Assembly (NCBI RefSeq): GCF_024499015.1
Contig: NZ_CP098604.1
Span: 1,054,001 to 1,118,000, forward strand
DNA: 64,000 nt
Direction of reading: 5' to 3'
Source: Xanthomonas hortorum pv. pelargonii
GTDB taxonomy: Bacteria > Pseudomonadota > Gammaproteobacteria > Xanthomonadales > Xanthomonadaceae
Shown here: piece after piece, positions 1 through 8,848 of the stretch
How positions within the stretch are numbered: position 1 is the stretch's first letter
Layout of the letters: each line of letters begins with the position of its first letter
The notes under the pieces: generated by a model
Database searches by the model: none
What the model was told of the DNA's origin: nothing
What the model saw: only the letters and a program-made list of their open reading frames with translations
Position numbers and translations under genes: made by a program

Positions 1-133
1 CAGTCCGCGGATGATCCGCCGGAACAGTGCACGCAGGCACCGCCAAAAGTCATGCCAAATCTCAGTAATCCTCAAACGCCAACGGCCCGGACAAGCCGGG
101 CCGTTGGACGATGCCGCGATTGGCGTCAGCCGA

Positions 134-1633
<1,500 letters not shown>

Positions 1634-1756
1634 CTACCCCTTGCAGGCGGCGGATCGGGGAGCTGGTCAGATTGCGGCTGGCCGTCGGTTGCGCGGTGCT
1701 CCGAGCGCTGCCGGCCCCTAGCCTGGGAGATCCCGTAGCGACAATCCCAATGGGTC

Positions 1757-1821
1757 GTAAGAGCGCACCAGGGCGCGACAGGCATTACCGGTAAAGCCGT
1801 CGCGCCCAGGTGCGCTCCTAC
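1757..1821. repeat. REP/BIME-type inverted pair, copy 1
   Basis: Two facing GC-rich arms beginning GTAAGAGCGC and ending GCGCTCCTAC, separated by a spacer containing GGCATTACCGG. The left arm has one change from the GTAGGAGCGC seen in the other copies. It belongs to the family whose probable transposase (RAYT) lies at 16.8 kb. It sits in the gap between the yjeT-like gene and purA, where no gene is seen. Confidence 0.75.
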
Positions 1822-1853
1822 GCTGCCCGTTGCGGTCGGAATGGACCACCCAC

Positions 1854-2039
1854 TCAGTGGCGCACGATCCACAGCGCGATCGCGCCCAGCACCAAGGTCA
1901 CGCCGCCAATGGCGCGCAGTTGGGCGGTGGGCAGGCTGAACAGTTGCTCGACCATGCGCTTCCAGGCGGCGGGCACGGCAAACAGCAGCAGGCCTTCGAT
2001 GACGGCGATCAGGCATAACGCGGACAGAAACTCGTGCAT
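1854..2039 (-). CDS. DUF2065 (YjeT-like) small inner-membrane protein
   Basis: A 61-residue protein beginning MHEFLSALCLIAVIEGLL, with two hydrophobic segments (about residues 3-20 and 41-58), matching the DUF2065/YjeT family in size and layout. Function is unknown. It lies between hflC and purA as yjeT does in E. coli, but a strong terminator follows hflC and REP pairs flank it on both sides, so it is probably not tightly co-transcribed with either. The start is uncertain: an in-frame GTG (2051) lies four codons upstream and no clear ribosome-binding site marks either. Confidence 0.8.
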   Translation of the reverse strand: MHEFLSALCLIAVIEGLLLFAVPAAWKRMVEQLFSLPTAQLRAIGGVTLVLGAIALWIVRH

Positions 2040-2112
2040 CACCAACACCATCACAACGTGGGAGTTGCAGTGTGCCCGACAAGTTCGGCAATCCAACAAG
2101 CCTCCGCACGTC

Positions 2113-2177
2113 GTAGGAGCGCACCTGGGCGCGACTGGCATTACCGGGAAAGCGATCGCGCCCAGGCGCGCTCCTAC
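2113..2177. repeat. REP/BIME-type inverted pair, copy 2
   Basis: Arms GTAGGAGCGC and GCGCTCCTAC face each other across a spacer containing TGGCATTACCGGGAAAGC. The same arms and a nearly identical spacer recur at 1757, 16724 and 17331. It lies between the yjeT-like gene and the hflC terminator. Confidence 0.8.
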
Positions 2178-2260
2178 AGAGGCTGGCGCTTACACGTGCG
2201 CTCTTGAGACATCGCGATGCGGCAGGCTCATGTCCCTTCGGCCGCGCCGGGGACACATAC

Positions 2261-2289
2261 AAAAACGCCCGCATTGCGCGGGCGTTTTT
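2261..2289. terminator. Rho-independent terminator after hflC (bidirectional)
   Basis: Perfect 12-bp stem AAAAACGCCCGC / GCGGGCGTTTTT with loop ATTGC. The T-run on the minus strand places it as the end of hflKC transcription, 29 bp beyond the hflC stop; the A-run on the other side makes it usable in both directions. Confidence 0.9.
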
Positions 2290-2317
2290 GTTTCAACGCG
2301 AAGCGATCAACGAGCGA

Positions 2318-3181
2318 TCAACGATCGCTCTTGAGGTACTGCAGGAACGGGTCGTTCTTGTCCAGCACCACCACGCCGTTGCCGTCGGTCATTGAGCCGC
2401 GATAGGCCTCAAGGCTGCGATAGAACGCGTAGAACGACGGATCCTTGGAGCCGGCCTGGCCGTAGATGCGGGCGGCATCGGCGTCGCCTTCGCCGCGCAG
2501 CTTCTGCGCATCGCGCTCGGCGTCGGCCACGATCACGGTGGACTCGCGGTCGGCCTGGGCGCGGATGGTCAGGGCCTGTTCTTCGCCTTCGGCGCGCAGC
2601 TTGCTGGCTTCCTGCTTGCGCTGTGCGCGCATGCGCTCGTAGACGTCGGTGATCACCTGGCTGTCGGTCGGCAGGTCGATCTGCTTGATGCGCAGGTCGG
2701 TGATCTGCATGCCCAAGCCCTTGATGGCGCCGTTGATGCCCTTGAGCTGGTTGGCGATCAATTCGCTGCGGTCGCCGGAGACCAGCTGCTGCAAGGTGCG
2801 CGAGTTGATCTGGTTGCGCAGCGAGTCGGTGATGATCGGGGCCAGGCGCGAATTGGCCACCGACTCCTCGCCACCGGTGGCGCGGTAGAACGCACGCACA
2901 TCGGAGATGTAGCCGATGGCGAAGAAGTCCACGCTCACGTCTTTCTGCTCGGCGGTGAAGTAGCGCGCCGGGGCGGTGTCCAGTACCTGGAAGCGGCGAT
3001 CGAACACGCGCACCGATTCCACGACCGGTAGCTTGAAGTGCAGGCCGGGCTTGAGGTCGGCACGCACCACGCGGCCCAGGTTGAGCACCATGGCGGTCTG
3101 GTCTTCGCGTACCACGAACACCGAGCCCATCAGGGCCAGCAGCACGGCGACGATCAGGCCGATGACTAGCGAATTTTTCAT
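2318..3181 (-). CDS. hflC: HflC, regulator of the FtsH protease
   Basis: A 287-residue SPFH/prohibitin-family protein with one N-terminal membrane anchor (about residues 5-23), placing the rest in the periplasm. With HflK it forms the large assembly that encloses FtsH and limits its access to membrane substrates. The Band-7 domain spans roughly residues 20-200, followed by the charged helical region rich in Arg, Glu and Ala (about 180-240) typical of the family. The start overlaps the hflK stop by four bases (ATGA), so the two are translationally coupled. A strong terminator follows. Confidence 0.96.
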   Translation of the reverse strand: MKNSLVIGLIVAVLLALMGSVFVVREDQTAMVLNLGRVVRADLKPGLHFKLPVVESVRVFDRRFQVLDTAPARYFTAEQKDVSVDFFAIGYISDVRAFYRATGGEESVANSRLAPIITDSLRNQINSRTLQQLVSGDRSELIANQLKGINGAIKGLGMQITDLRIKQIDLPTDSQVITDVYERMRAQRKQEASKLRAEGEEQALTIRAQADRESTVIVADAERDAQKLRGEGDADAARIYGQAGSKDPSFYAFYRSLEAYRGSMTDGNGVVVLDKNDPFLQYLKSDR

Positions 3182-4320
3182 TGTTCGGTTCCCTCACGGC
3201 CGGTCGGGCGCGGGCCGCGCTCCGGATTGCGGATGCCCTCGCTGCTGCCGCTGCTTTGCGGCGGGTTCAACAGCACATCCTGCGGCACCATCGACGGCAT
3301 GCCGCCGTTGCCCGTATTGCCACTGCTGTTGGCGGGCTTGTTGAGGTCGGCCGGCAGCGGTACGTAGATGACCTGGCGGCCATCGCTGCCGATCACCTTG
3401 CGGTTCTCCGACAGCACCTTCTGCACGGTCTCCAGCCACAGGCGCTTGCGCGTGACCTCGGGGGCGTTGGCGTACTGCTCCTGCAACAAGGTGAAGCGGT
3501 CGGCGTCGCCCTCGGCCTTGGAGACGGTCGCCTGCTTGTAGCCTTCGGCGCCGGTGCGGGTGCGTGCACCCTGGCCGCGGGCTTCGGGCACCACCTTGGC
3601 GGCATAGGCCTGGGCTTCGTTGATCAGGCGCTCGCGCACCTGCTGGGCACCGTTGACCTCGTCGAAGGCCGGCTTCACTTCTTCCGGCGGGCGCGCGTCG
3701 GGCAGTGTCACGCCAGTCACCGACAGACCGGTGTTGTAGGCATCCAGCGCAGCCTGCAGGCGGTCCTTGGAGGCGATGGCCAGCGGGCCGCGATTGTTGA
3801 GCACGGTATTGAGGTCGGAACGACCGACCTGCTCACGCACCGCACTTTGCGCAGCCTGCTCCAGCACCAGATCGGCATTGCGCGAACCGAACAGATACTT
3901 GCGCGGGTCGCTGATCTGGTACTGCACGTTGAGCGAGACGTTGACGATGTTCTCGTCGCGGGTCAGCACCGGCACCTGATTGCTGAAGGTCTTGATCTCG
4001 GTGGCGTTGACCTTGCGCACCGACTCCACCGGCCACGGCAGCTTGAAGTTGGGGCCGGGCTGGAGGATGCGCGAGAACTGGCCGAAGCGCAGCACCACGC
4101 CACGCTGCTGCTCGCCGATGAGCTGGAAGCTGGAGAACAGCACCATCAGCACCACCGCGACCAGGATCCAGCGCCACACGCCGCCATCGAACAACTCTTT
4201 CAACGGGGCGGGCAGATTGCCCCAACCACCACCGTTGCCACCACCGCGCGGGCCCCAGGACCTGCGACGGTTGGGATCCGGGCCGTCTCCGCCCTTGTTG
4301 CCGGGTGTGTTCCAGGCCAT
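3178..4320 (-). CDS. hflK: HflK, regulator of the FtsH protease
   Basis: A 380-residue SPFH-family protein, partner of HflC. The N-terminus (1-47) is cytosolic and rich in Gly, Asn and Arg, as in other HflK; a single membrane span follows (about 48-68), then the Band-7 domain beginning near GVVLRFG, a helical region around 230-290, and a low-complexity Ser/Gly/Pro/Arg tail. It is the first gene of the hflKC pair. In E. coli hflX and hfq precede hflK; here the next gene upstream is an unrelated response regulator nearly 400 bp away. Confidence 0.96.
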   Translation of the reverse strand: MAWNTPGNKGGDGPDPNRRRSWGPRGGGNGGGWGNLPAPLKELFDGGVWRWILVAVVLMVLFSSFQLIGEQQRGVVLRFGQFSRILQPGPNFKLPWPVESVRKVNATEIKTFSNQVPVLTRDENIVNVSLNVQYQISDPRKYLFGSRNADLVLEQAAQSAVREQVGRSDLNTVLNNRGPLAIASKDRLQAALDAYNTGLSVTGVTLPDARPPEEVKPAFDEVNGAQQVRERLINEAQAYAAKVVPEARGQGARTRTGAEGYKQATVSKAEGDADRFTLLQEQYANAPEVTRKRLWLETVQKVLSENRKVIGSDGRQVIYVPLPADLNKPANSSGNTGNGGMPSMVPQDVLLNPPQSSGSSEGIRNPERGPRPTGREGTEQ

Positions 4321-4716
4321 GCACGCTCCATGATCGAGGGGCTGCGCGGGCCAGTCCCGCAGTGCCGCCGTGTTGTGTGATTCGATGATTCTACTAGATG
4401 GGGCAGACCCACCGTTTTGAAAGGCCCCATTTGGTGCATCGGCGGTTTAGCCGGTGGGGTGAGTTAAGCCGGTGGCGGGGGTGGCGGGCGGCTCGGGGCA
4501 CGGTGTCGGCGCGATTTGGGGTCAAGCGTCGGAGCGTGCGCGCTGGAGTTGGCAGAGGGTGATCAAGCTTCAGTACTGCAACGATGTCCGAACGGCACCA
4601 GCAGCACAGCTGGCTTTGGCATCAACGCGAGGTGGCGCGTGGTTACCGCGATCACACGTTAGCTTGTGGTCCTGCGGAACGAAGACGCCAACTTCGCTCG
4701 CATCGCGCCAACGCAC
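4321..4716. other. Intergenic stretch, no gene seen
   Basis: About 400 bp between hflK and the pilH-like gene. No frame has coding character or homology I recognise. It should hold the hflK promoter, but I could not pick one with confidence. Confidence 0.6.
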
Positions 4717-5103
4717 TCACGCAATCGGCGGTTCGTCTTTCTGGTTGAACACACGCTCCATCACTTCCAGCAGTTCGTCTTCGGAGAACGGCTTGGTGAT
4801 GTAGGCGCGGGCGCCTTGGCGCATGCCCCACATGCGGTCGGTGTCCTGGTCCTTGGTGGTCACCAGAATCACCGGAATGTGCTGGGTGGTCGGTTCGCGC
4901 TTGAGCGTGCGCGTGGCCTGAAATCCATTGAGGTTGGGCATGACCACATCCATCAACACCAGATCCGGCAGCGAGGACTTGGCCGCTTCCACGCCGGCAG
5001 CGCCATCGGTTGCAGTGATGGTTTCGTGCCCCAGCTTCTCGACGATGCGCTGAATCCCCAGCAGCTGCGACGGCGAGTCGTCGACGATCAGAATGCGAGC
5101 CAT
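4717..5103 (-). CDS. PilH/PilG-type single-domain response regulator
   Basis: A 128-residue protein consisting of one receiver domain with no output domain. The acidic pocket residues D8 and D9, the phospho-acceptor D52 (in LVLMDVVMP), T82 or T83 and K104 are all present. The sequence resembles the twitching-motility regulators PilH and PilG of the Pil-Chp chemosensory system, where CheY-like proteins pass the signal from a histidine kinase to the pilus motors. No other pil-chp gene is adjacent, so the exact assignment rests on sequence only. The gene stands alone, with the GC-rich repeat region upstream. Confidence 0.85.
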   Translation of the reverse strand: MARILIVDDSPSQLLGIQRIVEKLGHETITATDGAAGVEAAKSSLPDLVLMDVVMPNLNGFQATRTLKREPTTQHIPVILVTTKDQDTDRMWGMRQGARAYITKPFSEDELLEVMERVFNQKDEPPIA

Positions 5104-5322
5104 GTGTTTCCCCTAGTGTGCGCGGCGAGTGTAGTGCGCCGGCCGCGCTTTCGGTAGCTGGGGCCAGGACAGGCGCTGGATGCTTGGCGAAGCTGTTGCG
5201 ATGTGCGATTTGGCGGCACGTTGTTTTTCGTCGCGGGTCGCTGCTGGCGTACTACGTCAGATGGGGCACAGTTGGATTCAACAACCTCGCAGATGGTCGT
5301 TGGTTGATGCTTCGCTTTCTTG

Positions 5323-5508
5323 CCGTACCCTCACCCCAACCCCCGCTCCGCGCCCCGGCCCGCGCTAGCAGCGCGGGCGCTCCAAGGTATGCACGCCACT
5401 GGCGCGCAAGCAGCGCCTTATCGCCCCGAAGGGAGAGGGGCTTTGATCCCTTCTCCCGCCGGGAGAAGGTGGCGCGTAGCGCCGGATGGGGAGGGGCTTC
5501 ATCTCGCT
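5323..5508. repeat. Interspersed intergenic repeat with GGGAGAAGG palindrome
   Basis: Non-coding stretch containing CCTCACCCCAACCCC, a palindromic CCTTCTCCCGCCGGGAGAAGG-like core around 5450-5470 and GGATGGGGAGGGGC. I recall this composition from intergenic regions of Xanthomonas genomes. It occupies most of the gap between pilH and cbpA; no gene is seen in 5104-5526. Confidence 0.55.
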
Positions 5509-5526
5509 TGCGCTGTTTGGTCCAAC

Positions 5527-6423
5527 TCACACCGTCTCGCCGAACGCCTTGGCCAGGTTGCGGTACGCCTTCTTCTGCACATCGTCGGTGGGCGCCGGTG
5601 CAAGAATCTCCAGCTCCACGATCTGATCGCCCGGGGTGGTGCCCGGCAAGCCGCGGCCACGCAGGCGCAACTTGCGGCCGGCGTCCGACTCGGCCGGCAC
5701 CTTCAACTCCACCGACCCGCCCAGGGTCGGCACGCTGATGGTGGTGCCCAGCGCGGCCTGCCAGGGCGTGACCTGCAACGTGTACAGGATGTTGCGCCCG
5801 TCCACCTCGAACTGCGGGTGCGCGGCGTATTCGATCTCCAGCAGTAGATTGCCGCCACCATTGCCCTGCCCGCTCAGGCGGATCACCTGGCCGGGCTGGA
5901 CGCCCTTGGGCACGCGCACGTCCAGCTGCTTGCCGTTGATGGTGATGCGCACGCTGTCGCCGGCATAGACCGCTTCCAGCGGCACCGCCAGCTTGGCGCG
6001 GGTGTCGCCACGCGTTTGCGGGCCGGGACCTGCACCGGGCCCTGCACCCGGGCCACGCGGGCGGCCGCCGCGCTGGCCGGCGAACAGGCTTTCGAAGAAA
6101 TCGCTGAAGCCGCCACCGGCGCCGCCGTTGCCGAATACTTCATCGTACTCGTAGCCCTGGCCGCCGTTGTAGTTGGGCGGGGCCTGGAACTCGTCACCCG
6201 GGCGGAAACCCTGCGCCTTGAGCTGGTCGTAGGCCTTGCGCTTTTGCGGGTCGCGCAGCGCCTCGTAGGCTTCGTTGATCGCCTTGAACTTGTCTTCCGC
6301 ACCGGCTTCCTTGCTGACGTCGGGGTGGTACTTGCGGGCGAGTCGGCGGTAGGCCGTCTTGATCTCCGCATCGCCCGCGCTGGGCTCGACGCCCAGCGTT
6401 GCGTAGTAATCCTTGAATTCCAT
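5527..6423 (-). CDS. cbpA: CbpA-type DnaJ co-chaperone
   Basis: A 298-residue class II J-domain protein. The J domain occupies residues 4-70 with the HPD motif at 33-35, followed by a Gly/Phe-rich linker (about 75-140) and the two-part substrate-binding C-terminal region. There is no cysteine-rich zinc finger, which separates it from DnaJ itself. Such proteins stimulate DnaK ATPase and, in E. coli, bind curved DNA. It lies 140 bp downstream of the small heat-shock gene on the same strand, so both may respond to the same heat-shock promoter. Confidence 0.92.
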   Translation of the reverse strand: MEFKDYYATLGVEPSAGDAEIKTAYRRLARKYHPDVSKEAGAEDKFKAINEAYEALRDPQKRKAYDQLKAQGFRPGDEFQAPPNYNGGQGYEYDEVFGNGGAGGGFSDFFESLFAGQRGGRPRGPGAGPGAGPGPQTRGDTRAKLAVPLEAVYAGDSVRITINGKQLDVRVPKGVQPGQVIRLSGQGNGGGNLLLEIEYAAHPQFEVDGRNILYTLQVTPWQAALGTTISVPTLGGSVELKVPAESDAGRKLRLRGRGLPGTTPGDQIVELEILAPAPTDDVQKKAYRNLAKAFGETV

Positions 6424-6563
6424 CTAATCACCTCTGGAAAAAAACGGCCCGCAGCCAAGGCCACGAGCCAGTCATATCGCAGCCGGGCGGGCAACCGCAC
6501 CTATTCTACGGTGCGGTTGCCGCCGGGGAGCGAAGCCGATGACTTCGCTCCAGGTTCGTCGCC

Positions 6564-7040
6564 TTACTGCACCGTGCCGCCGCTGGCGCCCTGGCCGTTG
6601 CCGACCTGGATACGGCGCGGGGTGGCCGCCGGGCGCTTGGGAATGCGAATTTCCAGCACGCCGTTGTGTCCAGCCGCGGTGATGCCGTCCGGGTCGGCAC
6701 TGTCGGGCAGCGCGAAGCGGCGGTGGAAGCTGCCGTAACGACGCTCGATGCGCGAGAAACGCTCGGTCTCGGTGCTGGACTCACTGTTGCGCTCGCCCTT
6801 GATCGACAGGATGCCCTTGTCCATCTGCACCTCGATCTGGCTCGGGTCGATGCCGGGCAGATCGGCGTACAACACGAAGTGGTTGGGTTCTTCCTTGATG
6901 TCCACGCGCGGCACCCACTGGGCGGTCACCACCGCCGATTCGTCGGTGTCGCCGTTGTGCTCGAAGAAACGGTCGAACACATGCTTGATCTCGTTTTGCA
7001 GGGCGTGGGTGGGCCACTGTGGATAACGAACGATGTTCAT
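6564..7040 (-). CDS. Small heat-shock protein, Hsp20/alpha-crystallin family
   Basis: A 158-residue cytosolic holdase. The N-terminal arm (1-40) is followed by the alpha-crystallin domain (about 42-140), which contains the family pattern ADLPGIDPSQIEVQM and GVLEIRIPKR, the latter close to the conserved C-terminal beta-strand. ATP-independent proteins of this type hold unfolding clients for DnaK/DnaJ to refold, which fits its position just upstream of cbpA. A good match to a sigma-32 promoter lies upstream. Confidence 0.94.
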   Translation of the reverse strand: MNIVRYPQWPTHALQNEIKHVFDRFFEHNGDTDESAVVTAQWVPRVDIKEEPNHFVLYADLPGIDPSQIEVQMDKGILSIKGERNSESSTETERFSRIERRYGSFHRRFALPDSADPDGITAAGHNGVLEIRIPKRPAATPRRIQVGNGQGASGGTVQ

Positions 7041-7109
7041 TGCGAGCCTCCATTAGGTTGGGTGAAGGGCCGGCCGCTCCGGCGCGCCATCGCGCCGGCC
7101 ATGTGCGTC

Positions 7110-7137
7110 AGATAGGCGTCTCGCTGCGGATTTCAAG
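7110..7137 (-). promoter_or_regulatory. Candidate heat-shock (sigma-32) promoter for hsp20
   Basis: On the minus strand CTTGAAA (7131-7137) is followed after 14 bases by CCTATCT (7110-7116). This is close to the sigma-32 consensus CTTGAAA and CCCCATNT with the expected spacing. It lies 70 bp upstream of the hsp20 start. Confidence 0.6.
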
Positions 7138-7199
7138 CGTGTTGACGCGCTTTTCCCTTGTCCTTTTCTAGAATTCGTTCAGCCACAGGAGCACGCCGC

Positions 7200-7682
7200 A
7201 TGACCATCCACGTTGGTGACCGCATCCCCGAAATCGTGCTCAAGCGCTTGCGTGAGGGGATCGAAACAGTCGACACCCATACCTTGTTCGCAGACCGCAA
7301 GGTGCTGCTGTTCGCGGTGCCGGGCGCGTTCACCCCGACCTGTTCGGCCAAGCACCTGCCGGGCTATGTGGAGCACTTCGAGCAGTTCCGCAAACGCGGC
7401 ATCGAAGTGCTATGCACCGCCGTCAACGACCCGTTTGTGATGCAGGCCTGGGGCCGCAGCCAGCTGATCCCCGATGGCCTGCACATGCTACCCGATGGCA
7501 ATGCCGACCTGGCCCGCGCGCTGGGCCTGGAAGTGGATGCCAGCAGCTCGGGCATGGGCCTGCGCTCGCGTCGCTACGCGCTGTATGCCGACGATGCGGT
7601 GGTGAAAGCCCTGTTCGTCGAAGAACCCGGCGAATTCAAGGTGTCTGCGGCCGATTACGTGCTGCAGCACCTGCCCGATTGA
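7200..7682 (+). CDS. Peroxiredoxin, Prx5 (AhpC/TSA redoxin) family
   Basis: A 160-residue thiol peroxidase that reduces hydrogen peroxide and organic hydroperoxides. The active-site motif PGAFTPTC places the peroxidatic cysteine at residue 48; one further cysteine lies at 72 (LCTAVND), as in many Prx5/PMP20-type enzymes. No glutaredoxin domain is fused. The ATG at 7200 is chosen because AGGAG lies at 7187-7191, the correct distance upstream, and because the protein then starts MTIHVGDRIP like the family. It runs in the same direction as the ferritin-like gene 42 bp downstream, which suggests a joint oxidative-stress role. Confidence 0.93.
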   Translation: MTIHVGDRIPEIVLKRLREGIETVDTHTLFADRKVLLFAVPGAFTPTCSAKHLPGYVEHFEQFRKRGIEVLCTAVNDPFVMQAWGRSQLIPDGLHMLPDGNADLARALGLEVDASSSGMGLRSRRYALYADDAVVKALFVEEPGEFKVSAADYVLQHLPD

Positions 7683-7724
7683 TGCATTGATTCCCCCGCC
7701 CACTCAGAAGGAAAACGGCCAGCC

Positions 7725-8285
7725 ATGTCTACCCAGCCAGCCAAGCAACTCCCCGCCGGTATCACCGACACCGCCACCTTGCGCAGCCGCGCACGCCAGA
7801 GCATCGAAGACGGTGCCATCACCGAGAGCTACCACGCCGACCGCGAGGCGGTGATCGACCTGCTCAACACCGCACTGGCCACCGAATACGTGTGCACGCT
7901 GCGCTACTACCGCCACTACTTCATGGCCAAGGGCATGCTTGCCGACGCGGTGAAGGGCGAGTTCCTGGAACACGCGCAGCAGGAGCAGGCCCACGCGCAC
8001 AAACTCGCCGAGCGCATCGTGCAACTGGGCGGCGAACCGGACCTCAACCCGGACACGCTGACCAAGCGCTCGCACGCCGAATACAAGGAAGGCACCGACC
8101 TGCGCGACATGGTGCGCGAGAATCTGATCGCCGAACGCATCGCCATCGACAGCTACCGCGAGATGATCGATTTCATCGGCGACAAGGACACCACCACCAA
8201 GCGCATTCTCGAAAGCATCCTGGCTCAGGAAGAAGAGCATGCCGACGAGTTTGCCGACATGCTGGAAGGCTGGATTGGCGAGTGA
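7725..8285 (+). CDS. Ferritin-like (bacterioferritin/DPS-type) iron-binding protein
   Basis: A 186-residue four-helix ferritin-like protein. The diiron-type ligand pattern is visible along the helices: E in TALATEY, E and H in EFLEHAQQEQAHAHK, E in NLIAERIAID, and EEEH near the C-terminus. It probably stores or sequesters iron, limiting Fenton chemistry. It starts 42 bp after the peroxiredoxin with an AAGGA ribosome-binding site, suggesting one operon. Whether it behaves as a haem-containing bacterioferritin or a DPS-like mini-ferritin cannot be decided here; the unusually long N-terminal stretch before helix A is not typical of classical Bfr. Confidence 0.85.
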   Translation: MSTQPAKQLPAGITDTATLRSRARQSIEDGAITESYHADREAVIDLLNTALATEYVCTLRYYRHYFMAKGMLADAVKGEFLEHAQQEQAHAHKLAERIVQLGGEPDLNPDTLTKRSHAEYKEGTDLRDMVRENLIAERIAIDSYREMIDFIGDKDTTTKRILESILAQEEEHADEFADMLEGWIGE

Positions 8286-8347
8286 GGTGATGGTGGTTGA
8301 TGCGTCAGTGCACCGCAACTTGCATTGATATCGCGTCGTAGCGTCGT

Positions 8348-8815
8348 TTGGATGCGGTCAAAGGCTCAGATCAAAAGCTCAGGTCAAAAGCCTGGTTAGT
8401 CGAGGGCGCGGTGCCCTCGCCGCTTGCGGGACACCACGCCAGAAAGTTAGTCGGCTGCTTTGTTGAAAACATGCACACCGACCATCTCCACTGGTCCTTG
8501 CCCGCCCACCGTCGCGGGACCTTACGCGGCATGGATGCCGCGTAAGAGCCTACATGGACGTACTTGCGGCGTGTCCTGCGATGGTGGGCGGGCAAGGGCC
8601 CTGCAGCAGACTCACAGCATCAAGAGCGCAGCGAGGACACCGCACCAGACAGGTTGCTGGCTGCTTTGTTAAAAACCATGCGTACCGATCAACTCGACTG
8701 GCCCTTGCCTGCCCACCGTCGCGGGACCTTACGCGGCATGGATGCCGCGTAAGAGCCTACATGGACGTACTTGCGGCATGTCCCGCGATGGTGGGCGGGC
8801 AAGGGCCCTGCAGCC
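8348..8815. repeat. Composite palindromic repeat array, copies 1 and 2
   Basis: Two copies of a 102-bp core at 8496-8597 and 8703-8804. Each core is a large inverted repeat: CCTTGCCCGCCCACC at one end pairs with GGTGGGCGGGCAAGG at the other, with a second nested palindrome TTACGCGGCAT / ATGCCGCGTAA inside. Each core follows a recognisable left segment (GCTGCTTTGTT, then ACCGACCATC or a diverged form). Further copies are at 22.7 and 23.0 kb. No gene is seen in 8286-8848. Confidence 0.85.
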
Positions 8816-8848
8816 AAACAACAGACCAGCCGCTCCTGAATCTCTGCT

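Noticed and set aside
3181..4380. A 399-codon open frame opposite hflK
   Set aside because: Shadow of hflK with His/Ala/Leu-rich composition.
7142..7174. Sigma-70 promoter for the peroxiredoxin (TTGACG and TAGAAT)
   Set aside because: The 21-base spacing is too long to support the call.
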